Of a stretch of 40,315 nt of DNA, positions 26,250 to 35,149 are shown one piece after another. The DNA is taken from contig JAUZRY010000103.1 of NCBI GenBank assembly GCA_030949995.1, positions 1 to 40,315 on the forward strand, in the 5' to 3' direction. Position 1 is the first letter of the stretch, and every line of letters starts with the position of its first letter. Under the pieces are notes generated by a model. It saw nothing but the letters and a program-made list of their open reading frames with translations. It was not told the origin of the DNA and ran no database searches. This DNA comes from Ardenticatenia bacterium (GTDB taxonomy: Bacteria; Chloroflexota; Anaerolineae; Ardenticatenales; Ardenticatenaceae). The position numbers and the translations under genes were made by a program.

Positions 26250-26529
26250 GGCCGGGGCACGAATTGCATCTTGGCGGTTGGGGCTGAACCCGGAGACGTG
26301 GACAGTTGAGCGGTAGGTTTTATATTCGCCTGGTTGACGAAGCCTTTGGAGCGCTTGGAGGTGCATTTCACGCCAGTAGGACACATTCCTGCAAGTGCCG
26401 CTCTGCAGGTAAAACTTAAAGTCACTTAAGAAGCATCCGATTCCCGTTTCCCCGTTGGCCCTTAACGAGTTTGGCGATGCAAGACCGGACAAGCAAGATG
26501 GAGGTAGTAGCGCATACCTCATGGCCACT
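26250..26529. other. Non-coding stretch in the decayed region
   Basis: No open frame with a family signature. The sequence is less GC-rich than the core genes and probably consists of worn coding remnants that I cannot identify. Confidence 0.35.
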
Positions 26530-26722
26530 ATCAACTGACAGGCTATTGTGGATTATGCCTATGAATACTGGGGACCGACGGATGCCGATTACAACCCTGC
26601 ATATCGCAATTTCAACAATAGAGGCCATTTCCCACCTCAAGCAACCCCGGTCGGTGGGCTCTCCCGGGGTGCAATCAAGCGCCTACTCGTGCTATATGTT
26701 TGACTACTTTGACCTGCCGTAG
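26530..26722 (+). pseudogene. Amidase_6-like domain remnant
   Basis: After an in-frame TGA (26536-26538) the plus frame reads QAIVDYAYEYWGPTDADYNP then AYRNFNNRGHFPPQATPVGG before a stop at 26701. This matches the start of putative amidase domains (pattern Y-N-R-x-A-V-x-Y-A ... N-F-x-S-Q-x-L-x-x-G-G). The TGA stands where Arg is expected, one C-to-T change from CGA, and the DCTN catalytic segment is deleted. A short tail in another frame (AYSCYMFDYFDLP) follows to 26722. Only a fragment of perhaps 60 residues survives. Confidence 0.5.
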
Positions 26723-26796
26723 TCCAAGAAGTGAGGGGAGGGCCTTCTCCCAATACAACAGCCGTCCCCTCAACTTTCTTACTGAGGAGGAGCAAG

Positions 26797-27267
26797 ATGA
26801 GATGGCACCGCAGGCTACCTTTGATATGGCTGGCGGCTTTGGCCATGGCGCTCTTGACTTCCGCTTGTCAGGGCACCATGCCTTCAGCCCGGTCAGAAGT
26901 GCGACCGACAATATCCCCGACCGAAATTCTGCCTTTGGGGACATCTCAACCATTCGAGACACGCATTCCAGAGTCTTTCTCAACGCCTCAATCTACATCT
27001 CCACCCCCAGACGAGGCATCAGAAGAAACAACAGTTAGCATCACCGGCACAGTCCAAGATGTTATGCGCAGTGCCCGAATTATCATGTTGCAGGAGCCGG
27101 TAGAAGGCTTTCTCTACGTGGCTTTAACCCAAGATACCCGGCTGACTTCAAGAGAAGGGCAAAACATCTCGCTGCAAGACATAAAAGCCGGGATGAGGAT
27201 TCAGGTCACAGGACGCCCTGGGAACCAGGGGACGTTGTTAGGAGAGGAAGTACGAATTCTTCCATAA
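26797..27267 (+). CDS. Lipoprotein with DUF5666/OB-like domain
   Basis: A 156-residue lipoprotein: signal sequence ending LLTSAC, Ser/Thr/Pro-rich tether (to about residue 75), then an ~80-residue beta domain, SITGTVQDVMRSARIIMLQE and IQVTGRPGNQGTLLGEEVRI. The pattern 'GTV..V...I.L......dTrL.....i.l.dI..GmrI.VtGr' is typical of DUF5666-like OB folds. ATG 26797 follows GAGGAGG; an upstream in-frame start lacks a signal peptide. Function unknown. Confidence 0.7.
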   Translation: MRWHRRLPLIWLAALAMALLTSACQGTMPSARSEVRPTISPTEILPLGTSQPFETRIPESFSTPQSTSPPPDEASEETTVSITGTVQDVMRSARIIMLQEPVEGFLYVALTQDTRLTSREGQNISLQDIKAGMRIQVTGRPGNQGTLLGEEVRILP

Positions 27268-27552
27268 CTTTCTTTGCTCATGGCCGGTTTTCTCCAGGTT
27301 CTCAGCGCTGAGGCAGTCCACCAGACTGTGGATCGTTTTCCTGTATTCACCTTCCTTGTCAGCGTTAATGCCCACCTACCCGTGCGTCCAGCGGACGGGG
27401 CTACGCCGCCGGGGGACGACCAGTGCGGAGAAAAATCAGGGTTGTGCTCGCTTTCCGGTGTTCTGGACGACACGCCCCGCCGCTGACGCTATCGTTAGGC
27501 ATTTGGTGGGAGGAGAATTCCGAATAACTATAATTCAAGGAGGCCGTGACAG
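27268..27552. other. Intergenic stretch with possible mobile-element debris
   Basis: No gene recognised. A TATAAT box (27528-27533) lies close before the AAGGAGG site of the next small gene. The GC-rich segment near 27380-27490 has a repeat-like look but no identifiable element. Confidence 0.3.
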
Positions 27553-27744
27553 ATGCCGGATCGTCGTGTGGTAGAAAGGTTTTTCCGCGACGGATGGTGG
27601 CGACGCCCGTTGTTTGCCTACCGGTTATGGCGAATGGAGACCCGTGGATGGCGGAGCGCGAAAGAAGTATGGGAGTACATAGGCAAGGATCAGAGGGTGG
27701 CTTATCTGATGATGAACAGTAGTAGGAGTGAGGAGGAGCTATGA
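27553..27744 (+). CDS. Small hypothetical protein, Trp/Arg-rich
   Basis: A 63-residue basic protein (RFFRDGWWRRPLFAYRLWRM) with no recognised family. A clear AAGGAGG site precedes the ATG, and the stop overlaps the next ATG as ATGA, which supports real translation at some time. It may be a leftover N- or C-terminal part of a larger gene. Confidence 0.5.
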   Translation: MPDRRVVERFFRDGWWRRPLFAYRLWRMETRGWRSAKEVWEYIGKDQRVAYLMMNSSRSEEEL

Positions 27745-28079
27745 AGCAGTGGGCAGAAAGCTGCCCGGGCTTTGAGGCTGGGCTTGGATATACGTTAGTT
27801 CAAATAGATGTTTTTGCTTACGTGCAGGAGATGCGTCGAGTTGTGAAGCCTGGGGGACTTGTTTTCTACGATGGCATCAATTTAACCGCGGAGGAAGGCT
27901 AGGCGAGATTTGTCTGGGAGATAGAGCATTATGGGGATAGGAACGCGCGTCCGATTCACCATAGTCGGTTTACTACTCCGGAGGAGTTGTGGCAGTTAGG
28001 TATCCTGAAGGCTTGTCGGGTGAAGACAAGGAGTTGTTTCTTGATCAAGTGCGCAGGCAGGTTGACCCCAACGCGTTAG
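27741..28079 (+). pseudogene. SAM-dependent methyltransferase, truncated, with in-frame TAG
   Basis: The frame from ATG 27741 carries the end of a class I methyltransferase: YTLVQIDVFAYVQEMRRVVK then PGGLVFYDGINL, the usual post-motif III segment. An amber codon at 27900-27902 interrupts it; reading through, ARFVWEIEHYGDRNARPIHH and SRFTTPEELWQLG continue the family to a stop at 28077-28079. The SAM-binding N-terminal half (motif I) is missing. Broken by both truncation and nonsense mutation. Confidence 0.7.
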
Positions 28080-28189
28080 CACTCATTTAGCGGAATAGGG
28101 GCAGGTGGGCTAAAGGGGAAGGGGATACGGGGAACAGGACCGTTTAAAGTGGCCCAAAAAGAGGGAGTGTTCTCTTAACGAAAGCCCCG

Positions 28190-29379
28190 CTCTGGCCCCA
28201 CCGCCTGGCCTTTATACGCCTGCAGGATCGTACCTACCCGGCAATGCATCGGCATCCAACTCGTTGGTGGCCAGAATGAATTTCCCGCATCGGGCTTGGG
28301 CCTCGGCCACGGCCTGCTCATTCTGTCGGATTTTTCAGGTCGCTAGGCGCCACTCCACCCGTACCGGTAGGGCGTCTGCGGGCGGACGTCCGCGATGCTC
28401 ATAATGGGCCTGGGACTGCGCCGTGAAGGTGACCTGATAGTAGCGCCACCGGTGGGCCGTTTGCATGACAGCTTGGGTCAGCGTCTCCTGCGACGGGAAG
28501 GTCTGGCGGGCCGGCCGACGTATCGCTCGTTCCGCCCGGGCCTTCGCCTGCTCCCAAGCGTTTGGTGAGGGCAGCCCGGTCCCGCTCTGCCTTGGTCTCC
28601 GAATAGACCACCAACCAGCGCTGACGCACATCGCCAAACCACGTGCCCACTTCCAGATACCGATAGCCGGGCAGCGCACTGGGCTGCATGTGCTCCACCT
28701 CTATCACCCTTTCCAGATGTGGCACCAGGGCCAGACGCCTTGGCACCCGTGTTATCCAACGCATCTCGGCCAGCGCGTGCAGACGGGATCGCTCGTGTAT
28801 CGGAGGTGTTCCCCTCCAAGACCTGAATCCAGGGGGGCACCATGGACCGATACGTGGTGATCCATCCCGTCACCACTTGCTTCAAGTCCGGCCGGTGGTC
28901 GCGAGAATAGTCCCGCGTGATGGGCATGACGACGCCCGCAGCTTCGTCCTCCTGCCCCTCGTAGGCCCCGTGCAGGTGAAAGGACGTGAAGTCCAGGTGC
29001 ACGAACCAATGTGCGATGCCGAAACGGCGCAAGGCGTGCGAGGCCACCTGGGCAAACACTTCGATCAGCCCGGCCTCATACGGGGCATCCAAGGCCCGGC
29101 CAAGGCTGTCGTCGTTCAACATCTCGGCCGTGGTGATGCCGGCGCCCAGCAACGCCTCCACCGGCTTCTGGGCAAAGCATTCCGGCGTCAGGTACAAGGG
29201 CCGACGGACAAAGCCCAGGGCGTTAGCACCAGGGCCTTGACCACGTGCCCTATGCTCACCTGTCGCCTGGGGGCAGGCACCAGCCGGTTGATATGGTCCA
29301 CCAGCTCGATCTCATCACAGATGCCGGCGACAATGCCCAGATGATCCAGGCGCTGTGTACTACACCTCACCTCGATCAT
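28190..29379 (-). pseudogene. IS1634/IS4-type transposase, multiply frameshifted and 3'-truncated
   Basis: Begins at ATG 29379 (GAGGAGG upstream) with MIEVRCSTQRLDHLGIVAGI and CDEIELVDHINRLVPAPRRQ, a DUF4277 N-terminus. It continues in other frames with YLTPECFAQKPVEALLGAGI, the first catalytic Asp region FVHLDFTSFHLHG and RDYSRDHRPDLKQ, then YLEVGTWFGDVRQRWLVVYS and finally GKFILATNELDADALPG close to 28230. Several one- or two-base shifts and at least one stop break it, and the C-terminal part with the last catalytic residue is gone. Terminal inverted repeats were not found. Its presence supports past insertion activity beside the tRNA cluster. Confidence 0.8.
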
Positions 29380-29581
29380 CGACCATCCTCCTCGCAGGGT
29401 CTCCTGCGATGAAGGATAGCCCCAAATTCTCAATTTCACATTGTCAAAGTGCGCAAGTGTGGGTTGATAAGGGGAAAGCCACACGAGGTTTGAGATCCTA
29501 TTATTTGTGCCGAGGACTGAGTCCCTCCACGATCACCGCGCCACCCGGAGCACTCTAAGCAACCATGTTCGGCTGTGGCCT

Positions 29582-30022
29582 TCATTTCATGTAATCCATG
29601 TCGAGCCCTTTGCCGCGCATCAGGCGGTGGAAGAGGGTCTGTCTGGCCCGATGTCCCTCCTCGCCCGATTTCTCTTTTGTGTACGTCCGAGCGAGGCGAA
29701 CGAGCAACAGCTTGGCAATCCCGATGCGAGTGTTCGGCCCCGTTACTGCCACGAAGATCAGCTCATCACGGCGTTGTACAGCCAAGATAGCGCCCCGTTC
29801 TGTGCTCGTGATGAGCAGGTCCACATCGTTATCACCCATCTGGATGTCTGAGAGCAACTTCATCTCCCGGGCCGCGGCCAGATTCGCGGCAGCCAAGGCA
29901 GCGAGAGCGTGTGCATTGAAAGGGGGATTGACCGGGAGATGCTCGATGATGTGACCACTTGGATCAGCACAAATCAGGAGACGGGGCCCTAAATCTTGGA
30001 ACACTTTATTTAAAGGATTCAT
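29582..30022 (-). CDS. Roadblock/LC7-domain protein
   Basis: A 146-residue protein with Roadblock/LC7 layout: ICADPSGHIIEHLPVNPPFN, then HALAALAAANLAAAREMKLL and GAILAVQRRDELIFVAVTGP. In bacteria such proteins often modulate small Ras-like GTPases (MglB type) or scaffold signalling complexes; no GTPase gene is visible nearby. A charged tail of ~35 residues follows the domain. ATG 30022 has AGAGGTGAT upstream. The gene is intact, unlike most of its neighbours. Confidence 0.75.
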   Translation of the reverse strand: MNPLNKVFQDLGPRLLICADPSGHIIEHLPVNPPFNAHALAALAAANLAAAREMKLLSDIQMGDNDVDLLITSTERGAILAVQRRDELIFVAVTGPNTRIGIAKLLLVRLARTYTKEKSGEEGHRARQTLFHRLMRGKGLDMDYMK

Positions 30023-30760
30023 AGTATCACCTCTCCATCGCTTCACCTTGCCAACATTTTAAGACGCGTGGAGGGATTTCCGCCAAGCGGGGATTGATAT
30101 TTGTGAGGACCCCCCTACCACACCCCTCACAGCGACCTTTGGGCTTCCACCAATCTGGCTGGGCTCACACCCAAGAGGCGCTGCAATCTGCACACCTGTG
30201 CACCACATTCTGAGAAATCCTCACAGCAACCACGCCGTCCCGGATCACGACAGGGGATTGGACCACATTACCTGTCGTGCACACATAAGACCGATAACTC
30301 CCCCTCCACAGTGATTTTTGGGGAGATGCTGATACCCTGTGAGACCGCTGCCTTTCATCATGGTTCACTGTGGTCAGATAGCACTTGCACACGTAACTAT
30401 CCCAATATTATTATTACCCGGTTATCTGGTTTGAAAGGGCTCGCTCATTGAAATCGGGGCTGAGCTTTATTGAGGCACAGCGAAATGAATTACTCAGCAC
30501 AACAAATAGCCCAAAAAAAAAAAAAAAAAAAAAAAACAAGAGCAAATAAAACTTAATATCAATTAGTGACAGCGCAAAATTCACGCACAGTTTCCCCCAT
30601 AGATTCCAATGAATTATACGTCCATTATACCCAAAATTTGTACACCCGAAAACAGGACCTTCGTCCTATTTTTGCGGTCTAACGCACCCCCCTGAATTTC
30701 AACATACGAGGTGCATGTTATGTCGATAAATATACGTCAAACAACCCAGATGCTATTCGG
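30023..30760. other. Long AT-richer non-coding stretch
   Basis: About 740 bp with no supported gene, clearly lower in GC than the rest of the window, most of all from 30400 to 30760. It includes a 24-A homopolymer. A frame at 30165-30392 (minus) has no family signature and no ribosome site. I found no CRISPR-like repeats or tRNA. Horizontal origin or an assembly join are both possible. Confidence 0.5.
30513..30536 (+). repeat. Poly-A tract, 24 bases
   Basis: An uninterrupted run of 24 A in a genome where long A runs should be rare. No hairpin precedes it on either strand, so it is not a terminator tail. Confidence 0.95.
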
Positions 30761-30789
30761 TTGACGATCGAAGCGCTTTTCAGTACACT
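30761..30789 (+). promoter_or_regulatory. SigA-type promoter of dtxR-marR
   Basis: TTGACG (30761-30766), 17-bp spacer, TACACT (30784-30789); about 60 bases before the ATG at 30854. I see no certain metal-box dyad over it. Confidence 0.65.
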
Positions 30790-30853
30790 TCCTCCATCGA
30801 CCCGTGAACGCCCCGGTGCCCTAGCAACCCGGAAGGAGCAGAGGAAACCTAGC

Positions 30854-31543
30854 ATGTCATCACTCACCGAGGCCATGCAAGACTATCTGAAGACCATTTG
30901 GCTTCTAGCCCACCAGGACAAGAAGGCCGTCTCCACCACAGCCCTGGCCGAAGCGCTCAGCGTCACCCCTGCCTCCGTCACCAACATGCTCAAACGACTA
31001 GCCGACTTAGGCCTTGTGGAATGGGCTCCGTATCGCGGCGCCACGCTCACTCCGGCTGGCGAGAAAATTGCCCTCGAGGTCATCCGCCACCACCGCCTCA
31101 TCGAGCTCTACCTTGCCGAGGCCTTAGGCTACTCGTGGGACCAAGTTCACGAGGAGGCGGAGCGCCTCGAACATCACATCTCTGAACAATTTGAGGCCGC
31201 CATCGCCGAACTGCTCGGGCATCCCACCCAAGACCCACATGGCGACCCCATTCCCACGTCAGACCTGGAAATCATCCCCATCCCCACCCAACCGCTCACA
31301 GCCCTCAAACACCAGACGTGGGGCATTGTGCGCCGGGTCGCCAACCAGGAACCAGAGGTGTTGCGCGCCCTGGCCGAGAAAGGCGTTGTACCAGGCACAC
31401 CGGTTCGCCTCCTGGAGGCCAATCCCGCCGATGAGACGGTCATGCTCCAGGTACGAGGCCGCCCCATCACCTTGGCGTGGTCCCTGGCCGAGATGGTGTA
31501 CGTGGAAAACATAGAAACGAGACCGACACATGGACGAGCATGA
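30854..31543 (+). CDS. DtxR/MntR-family metal-dependent regulator
   Basis: A 229-residue protein with the DtxR layout: N-terminal winged helix (SLTEAMQDYLKTIWLLAHQD and SVTPASVTNMLKRLADLGLV), metal-binding and dimer region (VIRHHRLIELYLAEALGYSW, HEEAERLEHHISE) and C-terminal FeoA/SH3-like domain from about residue 145 (GVVPGTPVRLLEANPADETV). It should repress genes in response to Fe2+ or Mn2+. ATG 30854 is taken because the family starts there and AGAGG precedes it; an earlier in-frame start would add 31 unlike residues. It overlaps marR by 14 bases. Confidence 0.9.
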   Translation: MSSLTEAMQDYLKTIWLLAHQDKKAVSTTALAEALSVTPASVTNMLKRLADLGLVEWAPYRGATLTPAGEKIALEVIRHHRLIELYLAEALGYSWDQVHEEAERLEHHISEQFEAAIAELLGHPTQDPHGDPIPTSDLEIIPIPTQPLTALKHQTWGIVRRVANQEPEVLRALAEKGVVPGTPVRLLEANPADETVMLQVRGRPITLAWSLAEMVYVENIETRPTHGRA

Positions 31544-32015
31544 GCTGGCCGTAAAAATCATCGAGATTGTCCCCTATCTGTCCCGCAGCCTCTCAGCCGT
31601 TGTGCGGGATGAGTTGGAGGAGCCCATTACCATTTCCCAGTTGCGCGTACTGGCCTACTTGCGCCGTCATCCGGGCGCCTCATTGGGAGATCTTGCCCAA
31701 TGGCGGGACGTATCCCTGCCCACCATGAGCAAAATGGTGCGCACCTTGGTCGAGCGAGGGTGGGTCTACCGCACGACAGCCCCGCACAACCGGCGTCTCT
31801 TAGTGCTCACACTCACGCCCACAGGAGAAGCGCTCTACTTGGACATTCTTGCCCGTCTTGAGCGGCGTGTTGCCCAGATGATCCTCCGTCGTCTTTCTCC
31901 CAATCGTCGGGGCCACGTCGCCGAGGTGTTAGAATGTCTCGCCGAAGTCTTTGCCGACGTTGGCGAGGTACGTCAGACGTTGCCCCTCATTCGCCCGGTG
32001 GACGATCGGGATTAA
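31530..32015 (+). CDS. MarR-family transcriptional regulator
   Basis: A 161-residue winged-helix regulator with MarR features: ITISQLRVLAYLRRHPGASL, helix-turn-helix SLGDLAQWRDVSLPTMSKMV and wing RTTAPHNRRLLVLTLTPTGE. Dimerisation helices surround the DNA-binding core. Ligand unknown. It begins inside the last codons of the dtxR gene, so expression is coupled, and overlaps the 3' end of pth by 29 bases tail to tail. Confidence 0.88.
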   Translation: MDEHELAVKIIEIVPYLSRSLSAVVRDELEEPITISQLRVLAYLRRHPGASLGDLAQWRDVSLPTMSKMVRTLVERGWVYRTTAPHNRRLLVLTLTPTGEALYLDILARLERRVAQMILRRLSPNRRGHVAEVLECLAEVFADVGEVRQTLPLIRPVDDRD

Positions 32016-32583
32016 AGCGGTCCATGGCCGGTCGGAGGCCCTCGACCAGCCACACTTCTACGGCATCCGCAGCCTCCTGGCGGACTCGTGCTATCACCTC
32101 TTTTTCTTGGGGTGAGAAGTCGTTCAACACGTATGTGGCCGGATCTTGGTGCGGGGGTGGTCTGCCAATGCCCACGCGCAGACGGGCAATGACCTCAGTG
32201 CCAAGAGCTCGAATCACCGAAGCCATGCCTCGGTGCCCTCCAGCTCCTCCTCGAGGACGTAGGCGGAGCCTGCCGAGGGGCAGATCCATGTCATCGTACA
32301 CCACAAGCAGCCGGGCTAGCTCGACCCCATATGCTCGGACCAGCTCGGCCACCGCCTCGCCACTCACGTTCATGAACGTCATCGGCTTGGCCACCACGGC
32401 AGGACGGCCAGCGATCCGTCCCTCGGCCACGAGTGCACGGTGGCGCGCTTTGAAGGCCAGTCCGTGCCGCCGGGCCAACACGTCCATCACTTGAAAGCCC
32501 ACGTTGTGGCGATTGTGGGCGTACTGGGGGCCGGGATTGCCCAACCCGACGACCAGATAGCGTTCAGCCTCCATGGCGTCCAT
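31987..32583 (-). CDS. pth: Peptidyl-tRNA hydrolase
   Basis: A 198-residue Pth, normal length. It frees peptides from tRNAs that dropped off the ribosome. Catalytic His26 in HNRHNVGFQ, Asn72 in PMTFMN and Asp97 in YDDMDLPLG are in place, as is the GGAGGHRGM loop. ATG 32583 has GAAGG at fair distance; ATG 32574 with an upstream AGGATGGA is possible. The gene follows a secreted-protein gene by 12 bases on the same strand. Confidence 0.95.
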   Translation of the reverse strand: MDAMEAERYLVVGLGNPGPQYAHNRHNVGFQVMDVLARRHGLAFKARHRALVAEGRIAGRPAVVAKPMTFMNVSGEAVAELVRAYGVELARLLVVYDDMDLPLGRLRLRPRGGAGGHRGMASVIRALGTEVIARLRVGIGRPPPHQDPATYVLNDFSPQEKEVIARVRQEAADAVEVWLVEGLRPAMDRFNPDRPPGE

Positions 32584-32595
32584 CCTGTACAGCCT

Positions 32596-33339
32596 TCACG
32601 AGATCAAGCGGCGCACGAGGCGGCGGACGCCCATCAGCAAGCCCACGAAGACGAAGAGGCCCAAGGCGAAGCCCGCGCCCCCCAAACAGGCGGAGAGCAG
32701 GGCACGGGCGTTCAAGGCTTGGCCCAAGTCCACATCCTCGGGGAGTGAGAGGTTGGCCCCAGCCGGCGTGGCCTCAGCTTGGGCGACAGGCCCCACCGTG
32801 TTGAGCACAATTGGCGTGGCCGTCGGAGGGAGCACAATGGTGGGTTGGGCCACCACCGGTGTCGTCGGCTCTGCGGGCGACGGCGGCTCGACCGCGCCCG
32901 GCGTCAGGGTGGGCACAGGCGTGGGCGTTTCAGCCGGTGTCTCGGTGGGCAGGGGAGCTGCGTTTTGGACGCTGACAGGGCGAATGTAGACCTCTTCATA
33001 GTTGCCGTCGAAACGCACCACGCGCAGGCGAAGGCTGTAGGTGCCGTCGGGCACGGTAGTGGTGTCCCACACAGCGAGCTGTCCGTTGACCACCGGCTGC
33101 TCGCGTACAATGAGCACCGACCACCCACTGTCCGGCGGGTTGAGCCCGGGAGCAAAGTGGACCTCGTACTTCCAGAAATCGGGCATGGAGGCCGTGCCTT
33201 GGATGCTCACCGTGCCCCGCAACACAGCGTTGGACCTGGGCGAGGTGATTTCCACCTGGGCCTGTGCCAGCGCCCGCGCTGTCACACTTGCCCACATGAC
33301 AGCCACCACCAAAATGAGCCAGAGATGTACTCGTCGCAT
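32596..33339 (-). CDS. Secreted Ig-like domain protein with C-terminal membrane anchor
   Basis: A 247-residue protein: signal peptide MRRVHLWLILVVAVMWASVT, one beta domain (about 27-125; VEITSPRSNAVLRGTVSIQG and VPDGTYSLRLRVVRFDGNYE), a Thr/Pro-rich stalk (about 130-200) and a membrane segment near the end (GGAGFALGLFVFVGLLMGVR) with a basic stop. The domain resembles Ig-like folds with a predicted 'inducible protein that folds around X-P-D-G-T-Y' pattern common in Chloroflexota exoproteins. ATG 33339 has GGAGAAG upstream; the longer frame adds a non-signal extension. Function unknown, perhaps cell-surface adhesion. Confidence 0.7.
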   Translation of the reverse strand: MRRVHLWLILVVAVMWASVTARALAQAQVEITSPRSNAVLRGTVSIQGTASMPDFWKYEVHFAPGLNPPDSGWSVLIVREQPVVNGQLAVWDTTTVPDGTYSLRLRVVRFDGNYEEVYIRPVSVQNAAPLPTETPAETPTPVPTLTPGAVEPPSPAEPTTPVVAQPTIVLPPTATPIVLNTVGPVAQAEATPAGANLSLPEDVDLGQALNARALLSACLGGAGFALGLFVFVGLLMGVRRLVRRLIS

Positions 33340-33504
33340 AGGTTTGGCTTCTCCGACACGGGCTGGACGTCCCGTTCTCCCGGGTTGTTCTTCCCCTGCC
33401 ACACCAGACACGGGGAGATGGATAAAGCGCACCACATCCTGCCCGAAGTACACCATAGTGTAACACGCAAAGGTGAAGGGAGCAAAGCGCGGGCCGAAGT
33501 TCCA

Positions 33505-34635
33505 TCAGGCGCCGATCAGTTCGTCGTAGACTGCCACTGTCTGGGCAGTGGTTCGCTCCCACGAAAAGCGGCTCGCCTGCTCCACAGCTAACGCGGCCAG
33601 CCGCCGGCGCTCGGCACCGTCGGCCATGAGCGCGTCCAAGGCCGAGGCCAAGGCGTGTTCGTCGTCAGGAGGCACCAGCCGTCCGGCCTGGCCAACGAGT
33701 TCCGGCAGGCTGCTGGCTGCCGCTGCGACCACAGGGGTACCACAACTCAGCGCTTCTAGGACCGGCAGGCCAAACCCCTCGTAGATGGAGGGAAACGCGA
33801 AGAGAGAGGCCTCGTGCAACAGCGCCCACTTCTGCCCTTCGCTCACACGGCCCAGGAAGAAGACCCGTGAGTCCACACCGGCTTCAAGGGCCACTCGCCT
33901 CGGGTCAGGTGTGAAGGGCGTATCGCGTTGGGGCAGGGGGCCGGCCACCACAAGGGGCCACTCCCCGGTCGTGTGACGCAACGCCTTAAGGAGCAGGGGC
34001 ACGCGCTTGCGCACGTCGAAGCCCCCCACGTAGAGGACAAAACCATGCGGCCACGCCCGCCTCACACGTGCCACCACGTCCGGCGGGATACACCTACTTC
34101 CCTCTGCAACGGCCAAGTAGACGGTGCGCACCCGCTCCGGCGGCACGGTCAACAGCTCCAGGATGTCCTGCCGGGTGGCCTCGCTGTCGGCCAGGAGGCG
34201 GTCTGTTCGACGGGCGGCGCGGGCCACCAAGGCGGTGTAGAGGCGCACCAGGGGGGAACCCCGGTACGCGGGCAACCGCAGGGGGATCAGGTCGTGGACC
34301 GTGGCGACGGTGGGCAGGGATGGAGCCCACGGAGGAGCAAAATAGGGCACGTGATAGAGCTGGGCGTCCAGCGCCATGGCCAAGCGCGGGGCGGCCACTT
34401 GCTCAAACCACACCTTGGCCACGTGGGGCAATCGGCCATCAAAGGGCGTGGACGCCACGTACCACGTCGCATGTGGTGGGGGGAGCACGGTGACAGCCTG
34501 CCGAGCGGCGGCCTCGTCAGCGATGAGGATCACCTCAAGGCCCAAGCGACACAGAGCGTTCACCAGGGCGTGTAGGTACTGGCCACTGCCCGTGGTTGTC
34601 CGCCCCCAGAAGTGAGCGTTCAGGGCCACACGCAC
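33505..34635 (-). CDS. Glycosyltransferase family 4 (GT-B fold)
   Basis: A 376-residue GT-B glycosyltransferase. The N-terminal domain begins MRVALNAHFWGRTTTGSGQY; the C-terminal donor domain has GFVLYVGGFDVRKRVPLLLK and the E-x7-E motif in FPSIYEGFGLPVLEALSCGT. It transfers a sugar from a nucleotide donor to a glycan or lipid; donor and acceptor are unknown. GTG 34635 starts four bases after the stop of the small membrane protein gene, so the two are probably co-transcribed. Confidence 0.9.
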   Translation of the reverse strand: MRVALNAHFWGRTTTGSGQYLHALVNALCRLGLEVILIADEAAARQAVTVLPPPHATWYVASTPFDGRLPHVAKVWFEQVAAPRLAMALDAQLYHVPYFAPPWAPSLPTVATVHDLIPLRLPAYRGSPLVRLYTALVARAARRTDRLLADSEATRQDILELLTVPPERVRTVYLAVAEGSRCIPPDVVARVRRAWPHGFVLYVGGFDVRKRVPLLLKALRHTTGEWPLVVAGPLPQRDTPFTPDPRRVALEAGVDSRVFFLGRVSEGQKWALLHEASLFAFPSIYEGFGLPVLEALSCGTPVVAAAASSLPELVGQAGRLVPPDDEHALASALDALMADGAERRRLAALAVEQASRFSWERTTAQTVAVYDELIGA

Positions 34636-34638
34636 GCC

Positions 34639-34893
34639 TTACCTCCGATCACGGTGCCACGCTCGCCACCCACGAAGCCCCACAAAGGCCAGTCCCGCGT
34701 ACAGCAGGGTGTACCCGGCATCCACGATCAAATGCCACCACCAGGTCGGTTCACTGAGGCTGCCCAAGGCGACCGTCAAGTGATCGGCGTGAAAGAAGAA
34801 CACCACGCCCAAGCCAATGAGCACGCTCACCGCTACATCCCGCAAGGTGCAAGCCGAGGGACGGCGCCACCGGAAAGACCACGGGCATGACAT
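34639..34893 (-). CDS. Small membrane protein
   Basis: An 84-residue protein with two hydrophobic segments (about 20-40 and 55-73; LRDVAVSVLIGLGVVFFFHA and WWWHLIVDAGYTLLYAGLAF) and basic ends. ATG 34893 follows GGAGGAAGGGG. Upstream on this strand TATACT with a weak TTCCGA 17 bp before it may be the promoter. No family recognised. Confidence 0.65.
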   Translation of the reverse strand: MSCPWSFRWRRPSACTLRDVAVSVLIGLGVVFFFHADHLTVALGSLSEPTWWWHLIVDAGYTLLYAGLAFVGLRGWRAWHRDRR

Positions 34894-35149
34894 ACCCCTT
34901 CCTCCCAACGCTGATGACGTTGTCCAAACTGGGGCTAGTATACTCCCACAGCCCCAAATTCGGAAAGGACACCGGCCATGCCGAGCCTCAGAGAAATGCG
35001 ACCCAGATACCGCGCCCGGGAAAAGCCTACCCCACTCGCCACCCGGGACCACCCGAAGTACAATTTGAAGGAGATTGTTCCCGGCAGAACAAACACACGA
35101 GGGGCGCGGTCAAACGCCCGCGCAGCGCCCCGAAGGTGCGGGGAGAACT

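Noticed and set aside
27490..27520. Integron attC site (GTTAGGC near 27494)
   Set aside because: A single 7-base core match without the paired left core, cassette or integrase is expected by chance.
30165..30392. A 75-codon minus-strand gene
   Set aside because: No ribosome site, no family match and an odd Cys/Ser/Arg-rich composition.
30790..30853. SAM-type riboswitch before dtxR (GCAACCCGG near 30825)
   Set aside because: The motif is isolated; the multi-stem core is absent and the predicted transcript start leaves too little room.
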